A stretch of 64,000 bases of DNA from Fulvivirgaceae bacterium JP3-4 (GTDB lineage: Bacteria; Bacteroidota; Bacteroidia; Cytophagales; Cyclobacteriaceae). The stretch is from NCBI GenBank assembly GCA_029309925.1, contig JARKND010000001.1, positions 496,001 through 560,000 of the forward strand. Reading direction: 5' to 3'. Of this stretch, positions 1 through 8,900 are shown piece after piece (position 1 is the first letter of the stretch; every line of letters starts with the position of its first letter). A program made the translations under genes and the position numbers. The notes beneath the pieces are model-generated. The model was not told the DNA's origin. It did not search any database and worked only from the letters and a program-made list of their open reading frames with translations.

Positions 1-355
1 GATAACCGGAGAGACTGCTGGTCAGATTTTCAAGGGCTGCACGCAAATTGCCTTCCGGATTAAACCGGTTCAGCAGCATAAGCTTTTTCACATAGTAGAA
101 GGAGTAGGCAACGAAGATTGCAAGAATCGAGACCGAAGTCCATTTCAAAGCACCGCTTGGAAGCGTCAGTGCATAAATAAGCAACACGATTCCCGAGACC
201 AAAGTAAAACCAAGTTCAAGCCATACACTTCGCTTCAGCTTGTTGACAATGGACTTGCTGTTGCCCCTCAGCATGGATGCGAGCTCTGTTTCCGCCTTTG
301 GCTGGAAGACAGCATCGCTTTTTTTCCATAAGTCTTTCAATTCATCGAGTTCCAT
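1..355 (-). CDS. Partial membrane protein, likely partner of the ECF sigma factor
   Basis: The reading frame starts at an ATG at 355 and runs off the left edge, giving 118 residues. The first 40 residues are polar and helical (starting MELDELKDLW), followed by two hydrophobic segments at about residues 45-64 and 71-90. Its start lies 14 bases inside the end of the sigma factor gene, so the two are very probably translationally coupled. Small two-helix membrane proteins directly downstream of an ECF sigma gene are common in Bacteroidota and are often anti-sigma or associated factors. No zinc-binding anti-sigma motif is visible, so that role is inferred from position only. Confidence 0.7.
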   Translation of the reverse strand, partial: MELDELKDLWKKSDAVFQPKAETELASMLRGNSKSIVNKLKRSVWLELGFTLVSGIVLLIYALTLPSGALKWTSVSILAIFVAYSFYYVKKLMLLNRFNPEGNLRAALENLTSSLSGY

Positions 356-890
356 GGCTGTCGGCAAACATTAGTTTTCTTAATTTTTCCCTGATGCGGT
401 TCATCCGTACGCGCACGTTGTTCTGGGTAATACCAATTGTTTCTGCAATCTCTTCGTAGGGAACTTCTTCAAGCGCCATCATGATCATGGCACGCTCAAC
501 TTCAGAAAGCTGTCGGATGGCCCACTGTAATTTTTGCAGTTCCTCTTCCTGTTCAACTCCGCCACTGTGTTCGGAAATGTTGAAGTGAAATTCCTGAAGG
601 TCTTCCGTCTTAACATTGCGGCTGTTCTTGCGGTAACCTGAGATTGCCGTGTTCAGGGCGATGCGATACATCCACGTAGAGATCTTCGCCTCACCTCGGA
701 ACGTGTGAAACGATTTCCAAAGCTGAAGCACGATTTCCTGAAAAAGGTCGTTGCGCGCCTCCTGATCATTCTCATACATGATGCAGACCTTGTGCACCAA
801 ACCCTGGTGCGCTTTTATCAGATCGATGAATCGTTTTTCTTCGCCAGTCACGGGGTGGAGAAAGTTCAGAGTTCGAGGAAAAAGTTCCAT
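342..890 (-). CDS. ECF-type RNA polymerase sigma factor
   Basis: The 182-residue product has the usual two-domain plan of sigma-70 ECF factors. Region 2 is seen around residues 20-90 (KAHQGLVHKVCIMY, then DLFQEIVLQLW and a FRGEAKISTWMYRIALN helix pair), and region 4 around residues 120-172, with the helix-turn-helix PYEEIAETIGITQNNVRVRM. The reading frame is open upstream to a TTG at 908, but the ATG at 890 is the first ATG and gives a normal-length protein. The gene ends inside the following membrane protein gene, a typical sigma/partner arrangement. The regulon cannot be told from sequence. The family assignment is firm. Confidence 0.92.
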   Translation of the reverse strand: MELFPRTLNFLHPVTGEEKRFIDLIKAHQGLVHKVCIMYENDQEARNDLFQEIVLQLWKSFHTFRGEAKISTWMYRIALNTAISGYRKNSRNVKTEDLQEFHFNISEHSGGVEQEEELQKLQWAIRQLSEVERAMIMMALEEVPYEEIAETIGITQNNVRVRMNRIREKLRKLMFADSHGTR

Positions 891-983
891 GCAGATCCAT
901 AACTGCAAAAGAACGGCACCTTAAGCAATGAACGCTAGTGTATTGGTCGAAGGTAGGGAAAGAATGTTACAACGGAAAGGGGA

Positions 984-1035
984 AAAGTTCAAGGTTCAAG
1001 TTCACCGTTGGAGCTAACTTTGAACCTTGAACTTT
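984..1035. repeat. Inverted repeat between cytochrome and sigma genes
   Basis: The left arm (984-1002, AAAGTTCAAGGTTCAAGTT) pairs with the right arm (1016-1035) almost perfectly across a 13-base loop. The arms are themselves quasi-repetitive (GTTCAA units). It sits just after the stop codon of the cytochrome gene on the minus strand, so it may end that transcript, though no clean T-run follows. It resembles other low-complexity inverted repeats in this window. Confidence 0.6.
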
Positions 1036-1044
1036 GAAATAAAA

Positions 1045-1923
1045 TTACAGGCTATTCAAATAAAGATGCAACGCCTTCAATTCCGTATCCGAATACGCCT
1101 TCGTCATTGTCCATGGCATTTCTGTTGGCTTCAGCACTTTTCCTTCGGGTGTTTTTCCTGTGCGCAATGTCTCCATGAATTGGTCGTCTGTCCACTTGCC
1201 AGGATGACCCGTTGAGCTGATGTCGGCAACTACCGGAAACCCTGGTGCTACGGGCTCACCGCCTTTCATATTTTCGCGGTGACAACCCTGACAGGCTATC
1301 GAAAGGTATTTTCCATATTCAACTGACACCTCGGCTTTCACTTCTTTCACAAGCGTTCTGTTGTGATCGATCATCTCAGCAGGTACCAGCGGAAGTTTTC
1401 CAAGATCTGTCAGAATTCGCGCGACCGGTCCAAGATTGTGTTGAGGCAACTCGCGGTCAACATTCGGCAACTGCGAGCAATAGGCGATGATTGCCGTCAT
1501 GTCCTGCTCCGACAGCAGTGTGTATTCGTGAGCGGGCATAAAGAGCAGTGGTTTTCCGTCTCTGCGGATACCATGTTTGAGCGCCAATACCCAATCCGTT
1601 GTCGAGTGATCCTGTGGCAATCCGCCTTTGCCTTTTGTGAGGTTCTTTGCCACAAGAAGCCCGAGTGCAGGATCGTCAATAAAGACCTTGCCGCCAAGAT
1701 CTCCACCGTGGCAATCGTTACAGCCTTTGGTGGTGATGAGTCGCTCACCGGTGGCGAGAAGCGTAGAATCATTGGGATCGAAGGTGAGTTGCTGCGGGGT
1801 TACAGCATACACTTTGTTAAGGCGACTTTCTGTGCTGAAATAAACCTTTGTGTAGAAAATGCCGGCAATGACTATGAGGACAGCCAGCACAACACCAATT
1901 ACTTTGAGAACTTTCTTTAACAT
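1045..1923 (-). CDS. Membrane-anchored dihaem cytochrome c
   Basis: The 292-residue protein has an uncleaved N-terminal helix at about residues 7-24 and then two c-type haem sites: CNDCH at residues 68-72 and CQGCH at 211-215. Methionines that could be distal ligands follow each site (near LLFMPAH and near TEMPW at about 269). The layout is that of two tandem class I cytochrome c domains anchored to the cytoplasmic membrane and facing the periplasm, as in electron donors to dehydrogenases or oxidases. No partner enzyme is encoded nearby; the upstream neighbour is a divergent AraC regulator that might control it. The electron partner is unknown. Confidence 0.88.
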   Translation of the reverse strand: MLKKVLKVIGVVLAVLIVIAGIFYTKVYFSTESRLNKVYAVTPQQLTFDPNDSTLLATGERLITTKGCNDCHGGDLGGKVFIDDPALGLLVAKNLTKGKGGLPQDHSTTDWVLALKHGIRRDGKPLLFMPAHEYTLLSEQDMTAIIAYCSQLPNVDRELPQHNLGPVARILTDLGKLPLVPAEMIDHNRTLVKEVKAEVSVEYGKYLSIACQGCHRENMKGGEPVAPGFPVVADISSTGHPGKWTDDQFMETLRTGKTPEGKVLKPTEMPWTMTKAYSDTELKALHLYLNSL

Positions 1924-2004
1924 ATGAGCAGTTTGGGAAATGAACGGGAAACCTTATCCCCCGACCTTCGTTAAAAGGAGCATTTCCTACGCATAACGGA
2001 TTCA

Positions 2005-2982
2005 ATGACTACCCCCACACTCGAAATTGAGTATCGTGAGCTGGCCTCGGAATTGCGAAACGTGACAGTTTCAGAGTCTCCTTATGAGTTCTCAGATCGC
2101 AAGGCCCACAACACAGACATTGGCTCGTTTCACGAACGCTCTATCGTCTGCGAGGGCGTGCGCATCAATGAGATCACAACAAACTTCCGCACAAACTGCA
2201 GAATCGAGGTGAACGATGCCTTTCTTGCTGACTCACTTCACCTTTGCCTGCCGTTGTCAGGAAGCGTGGGGGGTGTATTTGAGGAGGCAGGGATCTCAGC
2301 ACTGCTCAAGCCTAAGACGCATCATTATATGTTCATCCAGGGAGATGAGTATGAGTTGATGTTTGATAAGGAAGTCAACCTGGCGCACATTGAATTCGGC
2401 CTGTCGTATTTCGATTCCCTGTTATGCCCATCAGAGCGCTGGTCTGCGGAGTTAAAGGAAAGATTGTTCCGACAGGAGATTGTCTACAGCGGGGGCAGCA
2501 TCACTTGTAAGAACACCAATGATGTCATTCATGCAATATTGAATTGTCAGCTTACCGGGAATCTGCGGAAGCTTTTCATTGAAGCAAAAGTCATCGAGCT
2601 GATCACACTTCAGCTGCAGCACTACCGGTCACTGACAGAAGGACAAACACGGCACGCGCTTCGAAAGTCTGACCAGCAGCTGATGCAGGAAGTAAAAAGA
2701 TTTTTGCTTGCACATTTCTGCGAAGATCATTCGCTCAAGTCCATCGCGCTTCACTTTGGAATCAATGAATTCAAGCTCAAAAGAAATTTCAAACTTGAAT
2801 TCGGTCAGACTATCTTTGATTTTATTTTTGATCTGAAAATGGACCACGCTTACCAACTGCTCAAGGCAGGAGACAGGCTTGTGAACGAAGTGTCGCGTGA
2901 AGTCGGTTATAAGAATCCAAATCACTTTGCTACTGCTTTCGCTAAAAGGTTTGGGGTAAGTCCGTCAAAGCTGAGAGCGTAG
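2005..2982 (+). CDS. AraC family transcriptional regulator
   Basis: The product has 325 residues. The last 100 form a two-helix-turn-helix AraC/XylS DNA-binding domain: HSLKSIALHFGINEFKLKRNF for the first motif and the conserved VSREVGYKNPNHFATAFAKRFG-type second motif ending in GVSPSKLR. The N-terminal 200 residues look like a sensor domain of the cupin-like type and match no domain I can name; the sequence HLCLPLSGSVGG is the only recognisable strand pattern. The gene is divergent from the dihaem cytochrome gene with 81 bases between start codons, so it could regulate that gene. The effector is unknown. Confidence 0.88.
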   Translation: MTTPTLEIEYRELASELRNVTVSESPYEFSDRKAHNTDIGSFHERSIVCEGVRINEITTNFRTNCRIEVNDAFLADSLHLCLPLSGSVGGVFEEAGISALLKPKTHHYMFIQGDEYELMFDKEVNLAHIEFGLSYFDSLLCPSERWSAELKERLFRQEIVYSGGSITCKNTNDVIHAILNCQLTGNLRKLFIEAKVIELITLQLQHYRSLTEGQTRHALRKSDQQLMQEVKRFLLAHFCEDHSLKSIALHFGINEFKLKRNFKLEFGQTIFDFIFDLKMDHAYQLLKAGDRLVNEVSREVGYKNPNHFATAFAKRFGVSPSKLRA

Positions 2983-2984
2983 CT

Positions 2985-3361
2985 ACCTCACCCCCGACCC
3001 CTCTCCTAAAGGAAGAGGGGAGACGCTTCGAGCAAAACTCAACAGCTCTAATCCGGGGCAATTCCTTTCTCCTAAGGGAGCTAGTCTATATACATCTTTA
3101 ATTTGCTTGAAAGTTTCTGATGCATTCATTGCGAAACATCGCGCCCATAGCGTCACTGCGGTAAAAAAAGCGCTTATGCTTGATGAATTAACTACGAAGC
3201 ACAAAAGTGTTCTGTCACAAAAAGTATATCGCCAGCATCTAACTATCGAGACTATCTGATTTTTTCACCGCTGTGACATTATGTTTCGCTGCCGAGTCTG
3301 TCTGAACTTCAATAAGATGTGTGTATAGAATACCTTAAGGAGAAGGGTTTGGGATGAGGTG
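2985..3361. repeat. Intergenic stretch bounded by inverted GC-rich motifs
   Basis: This gene-free stretch begins with ACCTCACCCCCGACCCCTCT (2986 on), containing the hairpin CCCCTCT/AGAGGGG at 2998-3020, and ends with the inverse of the same motif (CCTTAAGGAGAAGGG...GATGAGGT, 3334-3361). A third related piece, TTTCTCCTAAGGGAG, lies at 3068. A similar motif occurs at 18287-18315, so this is a dispersed repeat. The interior holds no convincing reading frame. It may be a non-autonomous mobile element or just two repeats facing each other. Confidence 0.5.
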
Positions 3362-3376
3362 AAAAGGACCAGGCGC

Positions 3377-3416
3377 AAAAAAAAATCCAAACAGAACATT
3401 TTACCATTTGGATTTT
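3377..3416 (-). terminator. Rho-independent terminator of hemA
   Basis: On the minus strand the stem CAAATGG side (3407-3416) pairs with 3382-3391 as AAAATCCAAA/TTTGGATTTT around a 15-base loop and runs straight into a T-run (A-run 3377-3385 on the plus strand). It lies 27 bases past the hemA stop codon. Confidence 0.75.
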
Positions 3417-3442
3417 GATATTTGTCTTTTGCTTTTTGGATC

Positions 3443-4702
3443 TTACTTCTTCTCTGTCACCTTTTCCAAATTGAATAACTCGTTCAAAATTTCTGTGAGT
3501 GATTCAGCATCGCCTCGTTTGCACGCAGCCTTCAATTGAAGTACAGGATATTTCAGAATCTTCTGCATCAACGAGCGGCTCATTTCTTCGAGCTTCGCGG
3601 CTTCCTCCGGTTTTGCGTTCTTGAGGAATCGCGCTAATTCTTCCTTGCGGATCTGCTCGAGTTGATTCTTCAATTTCTGGATCGTAGGTGATACGATCAT
3701 CTCCTTTGACCAGTCTTCGAATTCCGCGATCGCTTCGTTGATAATCGACACAACCTTCGGAATTGCAGCTCTGCGCTTATCAACGGCTTCGTTTGTTTTT
3801 TCTTCGAGGTCGTCAATATTATAGACGATAGCACCGGCTACTTCTTCAACAGAAGGTTCGATGCTTCTCGGGATTGAAAGGTCAATAAAATATTTGTGCG
3901 AAAGGATGCCAAGGCCCTTAACAAGTTCTTTCGTAATCAAGGGCTCATTTCCGGAAACAGAACTGATGATCACATCCGCCTTCGCGAGTTCTTCGGTCAG
4001 CGACTCGATCCCTTTGAATTTGAATCCACACCTCTGAGCAAGTTTCTCGGCTTTCTCAACGGTGCGGTTGACGATCGTCACGTCTTTGAAATTCGAGTCG
4101 ACCAGGTTGAGGCAAACATCCTGACCAATCTCACCAACACCTACAACCAACGCTTTGGGTGAACGTACACCAACTGCAAGGTCTTCGGCAAGTTCTTTGG
4201 CTGCATATGAAATGGAAGCTGCTCCATCTCTGAAGGCGGTTTCCTGAACAACACGCTTGTTGGCGAAAAATATAGTGTGCATGAGGCGATGCAGGTATGG
4301 GCCGGCCATTCCTTCGTCAGCGCTCCATTGATATGCATTCTTGACCTGACCAGAGATCTGAAGATCACCGATCACCTGAGCGTCCAGACCAATGCCCACT
4401 TCAAATAAATGTTGGACGGCAGCCAGACCTTGAAAAGCTCCAAAATGCTGCTCGAAACCACGATCGGGATTCTTGATGAGGGAAATTCCTTTAAAAATCT
4501 CCCCGGAGAGATCGTCAGCAGCGCAATAGTAGATCTCAGTGCGGTTGCAGGTAGACACGATCAGTACTTCCGTGGCCGGGGTGTATTCCCGAATGAAACG
4601 GAACAGCTGTTTGGTAGCTACCTCATTCAGAGACACTTGTTCCCGCACCAGGAGGGGAGCGGTCTTATAAGTAAGGGCTAAAAGCTTGAAATTCGATGTC
4701 AT
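3443..4702 (-). CDS. hemA: Glutamyl-tRNA reductase
   Basis: The 419-residue enzyme reduces glutamyl-tRNA(Glu) with NADPH to glutamate-1-semialdehyde, the first step of C5-type tetrapyrrole synthesis. The N-terminal catalytic domain has the family signature STCNRTEIYY with the nucleophilic cysteine at residue 52, followed by a Rossmann NADPH-binding domain (VVGVGEIGQ) and the C-terminal dimerisation helices. The frame is open to a GTG at 4711, but that codon overlaps a TAATTTTG promoter element, so the ATG at 4702 is preferred. It stands alone; other haem genes are not in the window. Family length and motifs all fit. Confidence 0.96.
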   Translation of the reverse strand: MTSNFKLLALTYKTAPLLVREQVSLNEVATKQLFRFIREYTPATEVLIVSTCNRTEIYYCAADDLSGEIFKGISLIKNPDRGFEQHFGAFQGLAAVQHLFEVGIGLDAQVIGDLQISGQVKNAYQWSADEGMAGPYLHRLMHTIFFANKRVVQETAFRDGAASISYAAKELAEDLAVGVRSPKALVVGVGEIGQDVCLNLVDSNFKDVTIVNRTVEKAEKLAQRCGFKFKGIESLTEELAKADVIISSVSGNEPLITKELVKGLGILSHKYFIDLSIPRSIEPSVEEVAGAIVYNIDDLEEKTNEAVDKRRAAIPKVVSIINEAIAEFEDWSKEMIVSPTIQKLKNQLEQIRKEELARFLKNAKPEEAAKLEEMSRSLMQKILKYPVLQLKAACKRGDAESLTEILNELFNLEKVTEKK

Positions 4703-4710
4703 TAGAACCA

Positions 4711-4718
4711 CAAAATTA
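4711..4718 (-). promoter_or_regulatory. Putative -7 element of hemA
   Basis: The minus strand reads TAATTTTG, a perfect match to the Bacteroidota -7 consensus TAnnTTTG, ending 8 bases before the hemA ATG. The -33 element is weak (TTG 16 bases upstream). If used, the transcript would have almost no leader. Confidence 0.4.
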
Positions 4719-4959
4719 CGCGCTGAGCAAAAAACAAGTATGAGAAAAATCAGGTATTATTTAATTTAGAATCGCTCTAAATAGCACTTTCGCCCTCATT
4801 TGGCGTGCTCATACCATTACGATTTAAGCTCGCTTTTAGTTTCCTGAATTTTCTTACCACGCAAGACTAATGTTTCAAACTGAAAACGTTTTCGCTTTCA
4901 ATTTTTGAATTTACTTTAAAGTCTGGTCCGCCAGGGATGCATTAACTGCTGCCGGGCCT

Positions 4960-5880
4960 ATGAACTTTCTTAGAAAATGGATTCGTAACCTCCTCGGTTT
5001 TTCCGGACGGGAAGCCAATGGTTTTATCATCTTGCTTCCACTCCTTATAATTATCATCGCTTCAGAGCCGGTCTACAGGAATTTTATCGCGAGCCAGGAT
5101 CGTGACTACAGCCACGACATGCGAGTTCTTGACAGCCTCATTGCCATTTGGCCAACAGACACAAATCAAACCGTACGTGAGCTGCCTGCGCGAAAAACAA
5201 CTCCGAAGGTATATCGATACTTCGCCTTCGATCCCAACACTGCAACGGAGCAGCAACTTTCTGCGCTGGGGTTTCCCGATTTCCTTGTCAGACGTGTGGT
5301 AAGTTATCGGCAAAAAGGTGGAAAATTCAACACTCCCGCTGATTTGCGAAAAATCTACGGGATGGACTCTGCGCTCTTTAATTCATTAAAAAAATACGTA
5401 TTGATTGAGCACCGCAACGGGCAAACAGCGAAACAACTCGAAAAAGCTGCCATTCAAAGCACGAAACCTCGCCTTGACCGCTTTGACATAAATGAAGCAG
5501 ATACTGCTGCGTTAAAGTCAGTGTACGGCATAGGAACAAAACTTGCAGAAAGGATTTTGCGGTTCAGGTCAGGGCTGGGTGGTTTTGTGAGTTTGGACCA
5601 GTTGTCTGAGATTTACGGATTGGACACTTCCGTTGTAAATAGTTTGCAAAAACGTGCGTTTATTCATGACGATTTCAGACCAAGGAGAATCAATCTCAAC
5701 ACAACCACAGAACAGGAAATGGCAGCGCATCCCTACATCTCAAAACCACTGGCAAAAACAATTGTGGCGTGGCGTTTCCAGCACGGAGCATTTAAATCAG
5801 TGGACGAAATAAAAAATCTTAGCACGCTAAAGGCAGACGACATCGTGAAAATTATTCCATATTTAAAAGTGGAGGAATAG
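4960..5880 (+). CDS. Helix-hairpin-helix (ComEA-like) membrane protein
   Basis: The 306-residue product has one membrane segment at about residues 21-34 and then three tandem helix-hairpin-helix units at roughly 90-145, 170-222 and 240-300. Each has the hairpin pattern with phi-x-G-x-G or a near variant (ALGFPDFLVRRVVSYR, VYGIGTKLAERILRFR, HPYISKPLAKTIVAWR). This is the plan of ComEA-type proteins, which bind double-stranded DNA without sequence preference outside the cytoplasmic membrane. Three units instead of one pair is the usual form in Bacteroidota. It precedes the large helicase gene by 27 bases in the same direction, suggesting one transcript, but uptake genes are absent here, so a role in competence is only possible. 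Confidence 0.85.
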   Translation: MNFLRKWIRNLLGFSGREANGFIILLPLLIIIIASEPVYRNFIASQDRDYSHDMRVLDSLIAIWPTDTNQTVRELPARKTTPKVYRYFAFDPNTATEQQLSALGFPDFLVRRVVSYRQKGGKFNTPADLRKIYGMDSALFNSLKKYVLIEHRNGQTAKQLEKAAIQSTKPRLDRFDINEADTAALKSVYGIGTKLAERILRFRSGLGGFVSLDQLSEIYGLDTSVVNSLQKRAFIHDDFRPRRINLNTTTEQEMAAHPYISKPLAKTIVAWRFQHGAFKSVDEIKNLSTLKADDIVKIIPYLKVEE

Positions 5881-5907
5881 CGAGAGACTTTACGTAAATT
5901 TTTTTCT

Positions 5908-8900
5908 GTGAACGATTCAATGAAGAACATCCTGCGCACGTACCTGCGCAGATTAACCAATTTGTCAGGCAACAACCGCTCATTGCTATTGCTGCGTTTG
6001 TCGCAAGACCAGTTGATGGATTTGCATGAAACGAGTTTTCTCAATGGCCTGCCTTCCTTTGAAGTGATCAGGGCATTGATCAATTCACGTAACGTAAAAT
6101 TATGTCAGGTTCTCGACTCACGACTTGAAGCGAACAACGAGGCGAGCAAGAAGTTGAAAAAACTTCAGCGCACTGATCATTTTTTGTTTGAGGAGAGAGG
6201 ATCCTACGATCTGCATGTAGGATGGCCATTCGTTCGTGGGAAATTTTCAGATGGCACGTTAGTCCGTTGCCCACTGCTCTATTTTCCTGTTACCATCGTT
6301 CAGGACAATAATTCCTGGGTCTTGCATCCACGACCTCAGGCCGGCATTACGTTTAATAAATCATTTCTTCTCGCATATTCTTACTACAACAAAGTAAAGC
6401 TCGAAGAAGACCTGCTGGAAACAAACTTTGAAGACTTCGCAGTTGATAGCACGGTCTTCAGAACACAGTTGTACCAGTTGCTGAAAGAGAAAGTTGAACT
6501 GAACTTCAACTCCGACAATTTTCGCGATGAGCTCATTGCGTTCAAACAATACAAAAAAGAAGAGTTCGATAAAGAGCATCGCAATGGAGAACTGAAATTG
6601 TTTCCGGAAGCTGTTCTCGGAATATTTCCGCAGGCAGGTTCTCAGCTCGTTCCGGATTATCTCAACCTTATTGAAAACAGCACGGTAAAAGATCTCGAAG
6701 AATTTTTTATCGAAAAAAATGCGGAGCCTTCAGAAAAGCCGAAGTATGGGCTGCCTTCCGTGAAGGAGGAGAAGATCTATACACCGTTTAACCTTGATGC
6801 CTATCAGGAAAATGCGATTCGCGCAATTAAGAATGGTCAGTCGATTGTCGTGCAGGGACCTCCAGGCACCGGCAAGTCGCAGCTGATCTGTAATCTCATG
6901 GCGGACGCCATTGCCTCTGGCAAGAGGGCATTGCTGGTGTGTCAGAAGCGTGCAGCCCTTGATGTTGTATACAACCGGCTTCGCTCGAAAGACCTTGGAG
7001 ATTTTATCGGACTCGTTCATGACTTCAGGAACGATCGCAAAACGGTTTTTGCCAAAGCAGCGCGTCAGATCGATAACATCGACAACTACAAGGGTCAGAA
7101 CCGCAGTGTCGATCTTATTCAGACCGAACGCAGGTTCTTTCAGGTTTGCCGTTCGATCGATCAGATCAGCGAAGACCTGGAAAATTTTAAGATCGCGCTG
7201 TTTGATGATAAGGAATGCGGGCTGAGTATCAAAGAGCTTTATCTTACATCCGATCTGCATGGCGATACGATCAACATCAGGCAGGAGTATCGCGACTTTG
7301 CGTTTCCCTCACTGCCGGAATTTCTGAGGAGGCTTCGCCAGTACGTTGGTTATGAAAACTCGTTCGGGAGGGATGGGTATCTGTGGAAAGAAAGGAGATC
7401 GTTTTCAACATTCGGTTTTCCCGAATTGAAGGAACTGGAATCAATTGTTGCTGACATCCCAGCGTATCAGCGAAAGCTCCAGGAAGATTTTCGCAAGCTT
7501 GTTGGTCACGAGCTGAATATCGAAGAAGGGGAAAGCCTGCTCAATCGTCACGATGAAATTCTTGGAATGCTGGCGCTTCTCAAAAACGACACTGTCTATA
7601 ACTACTTCCTCGCGATGATTGAGGAAACGGACGATGAAACGAGTCTTCTCTGGTTCTCAAACGTTGAGCGGATGATCATGAACTGCTTCGAAGACCCGGG
7701 TCCTGAAACTACGCTGTCGATGGAGCAGCTCGCTAAAGTGCAGGAAGTACTCCAGCACCGCATGAATGCGCGAAAGGATCCAATCCGATTTTTCAAGTGG
7801 ATGCTTTTTTCGAAGGAGAAATTTTTCCTGAATCGCATACTGAGTATGAACAAACTGCCGCATACGGGCGCTGGCCTCGAAACGCTCGAGTCAAAACTCG
7901 ACAACAGGCTGAACCTGGAGCACCACCTTACGGCTATACGCAAGAAGACGTGGCTTGTGGACATGCCGGTGGATTACGACCTGTCGCAACTGAAGACGTG
8001 GTTTACAAGGCAGAAACTTGCCATCAGGGCAAAATTGATTTTCAATTCGCTCAGGGAAATCCGTAAAGGAATCAACCCTGCAAAGCTGAAGCGTACTGAA
8101 TTCCTCGAACTGATGAAGCAGTGTATCGGCAGAGTTGCAGACATTCCGGAAAAGAAACAGGCGTGGCTGAAGTACATTACGCCATTTCAGCTGCGTCAAC
8201 TGATTTATGAGCCTCTGCTTGAAAAAGAATTTCAGAAAACCCTTCGCAAGGACTTCGACAGTCTCTGTGAATTCGACAGGCTGCGTGAAAGCCTGACGGA
8301 ATCGGAACGAAATGTCATTCACCGTCTCTTTGAAAAAGCCGGGTGGGATTTTGGAAAGCAGGAAGAGTTACTTCAGAACAGCTTGCGACTCGCATGGATT
8401 GAGCATATCGAAGCAAAATACCCGGACCTTCGTTCGGTGTCTTCGCGAAAGATGCACGAGCAGCAGGTAGAACTAGCCAGGCTTGTTGAAGAGAAACAAA
8501 ATCTCAGTGCCGATATTCTTTTGCTGCGGGCAAGAGAACGTGTTTACGATCGCGTGGAATACAACCGTCTCAACAACCGCGTGACCTATCGCGATCTGTA
8601 CCATCAGCTAACGAAAAAGAAAAAAATCTGGTCGCTGCGCAAAGTTGTTACTGACTTCGAGGACGAAGTTTTCAACCTGCTCCCTTGCTGGATGGCTTCG
8701 CCTGAATCGGTGTCTGCTATTTTCCCGATGAAGGAAATGTTTGACCTTGTCATCTTTGACGAAGCCTCGCAATGTTTTTCCGAACGAGGTATTCCGGCAA
8801 TGTATCGCGGTAAGCAGGTCCTCGTTGCTGGCGATGATATGCAGCTTAAGCCAAGTGAGCTTTATCAGATCCGCTGGGATGATGAACTCGATCATCCTGA

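Noticed and set aside
2983-3204. 73-codon minus-strand frame after the AraC gene
   Set aside because: Its end (LPLGEGSGVR) is the translation of the dispersed CCCCTCT repeat, so the frame is a by-product of repeat sequence.
4703-4711. GTG start for hemA
   Set aside because: The codon overlaps a perfect -7 element, and the ATG at 4702 matches the normal N-terminus.
6730-7260. 176-codon frame antisense to the helicase gene
   Set aside because: It lies fully within the helicase ATPase region and has no recognisable domain or promoter.
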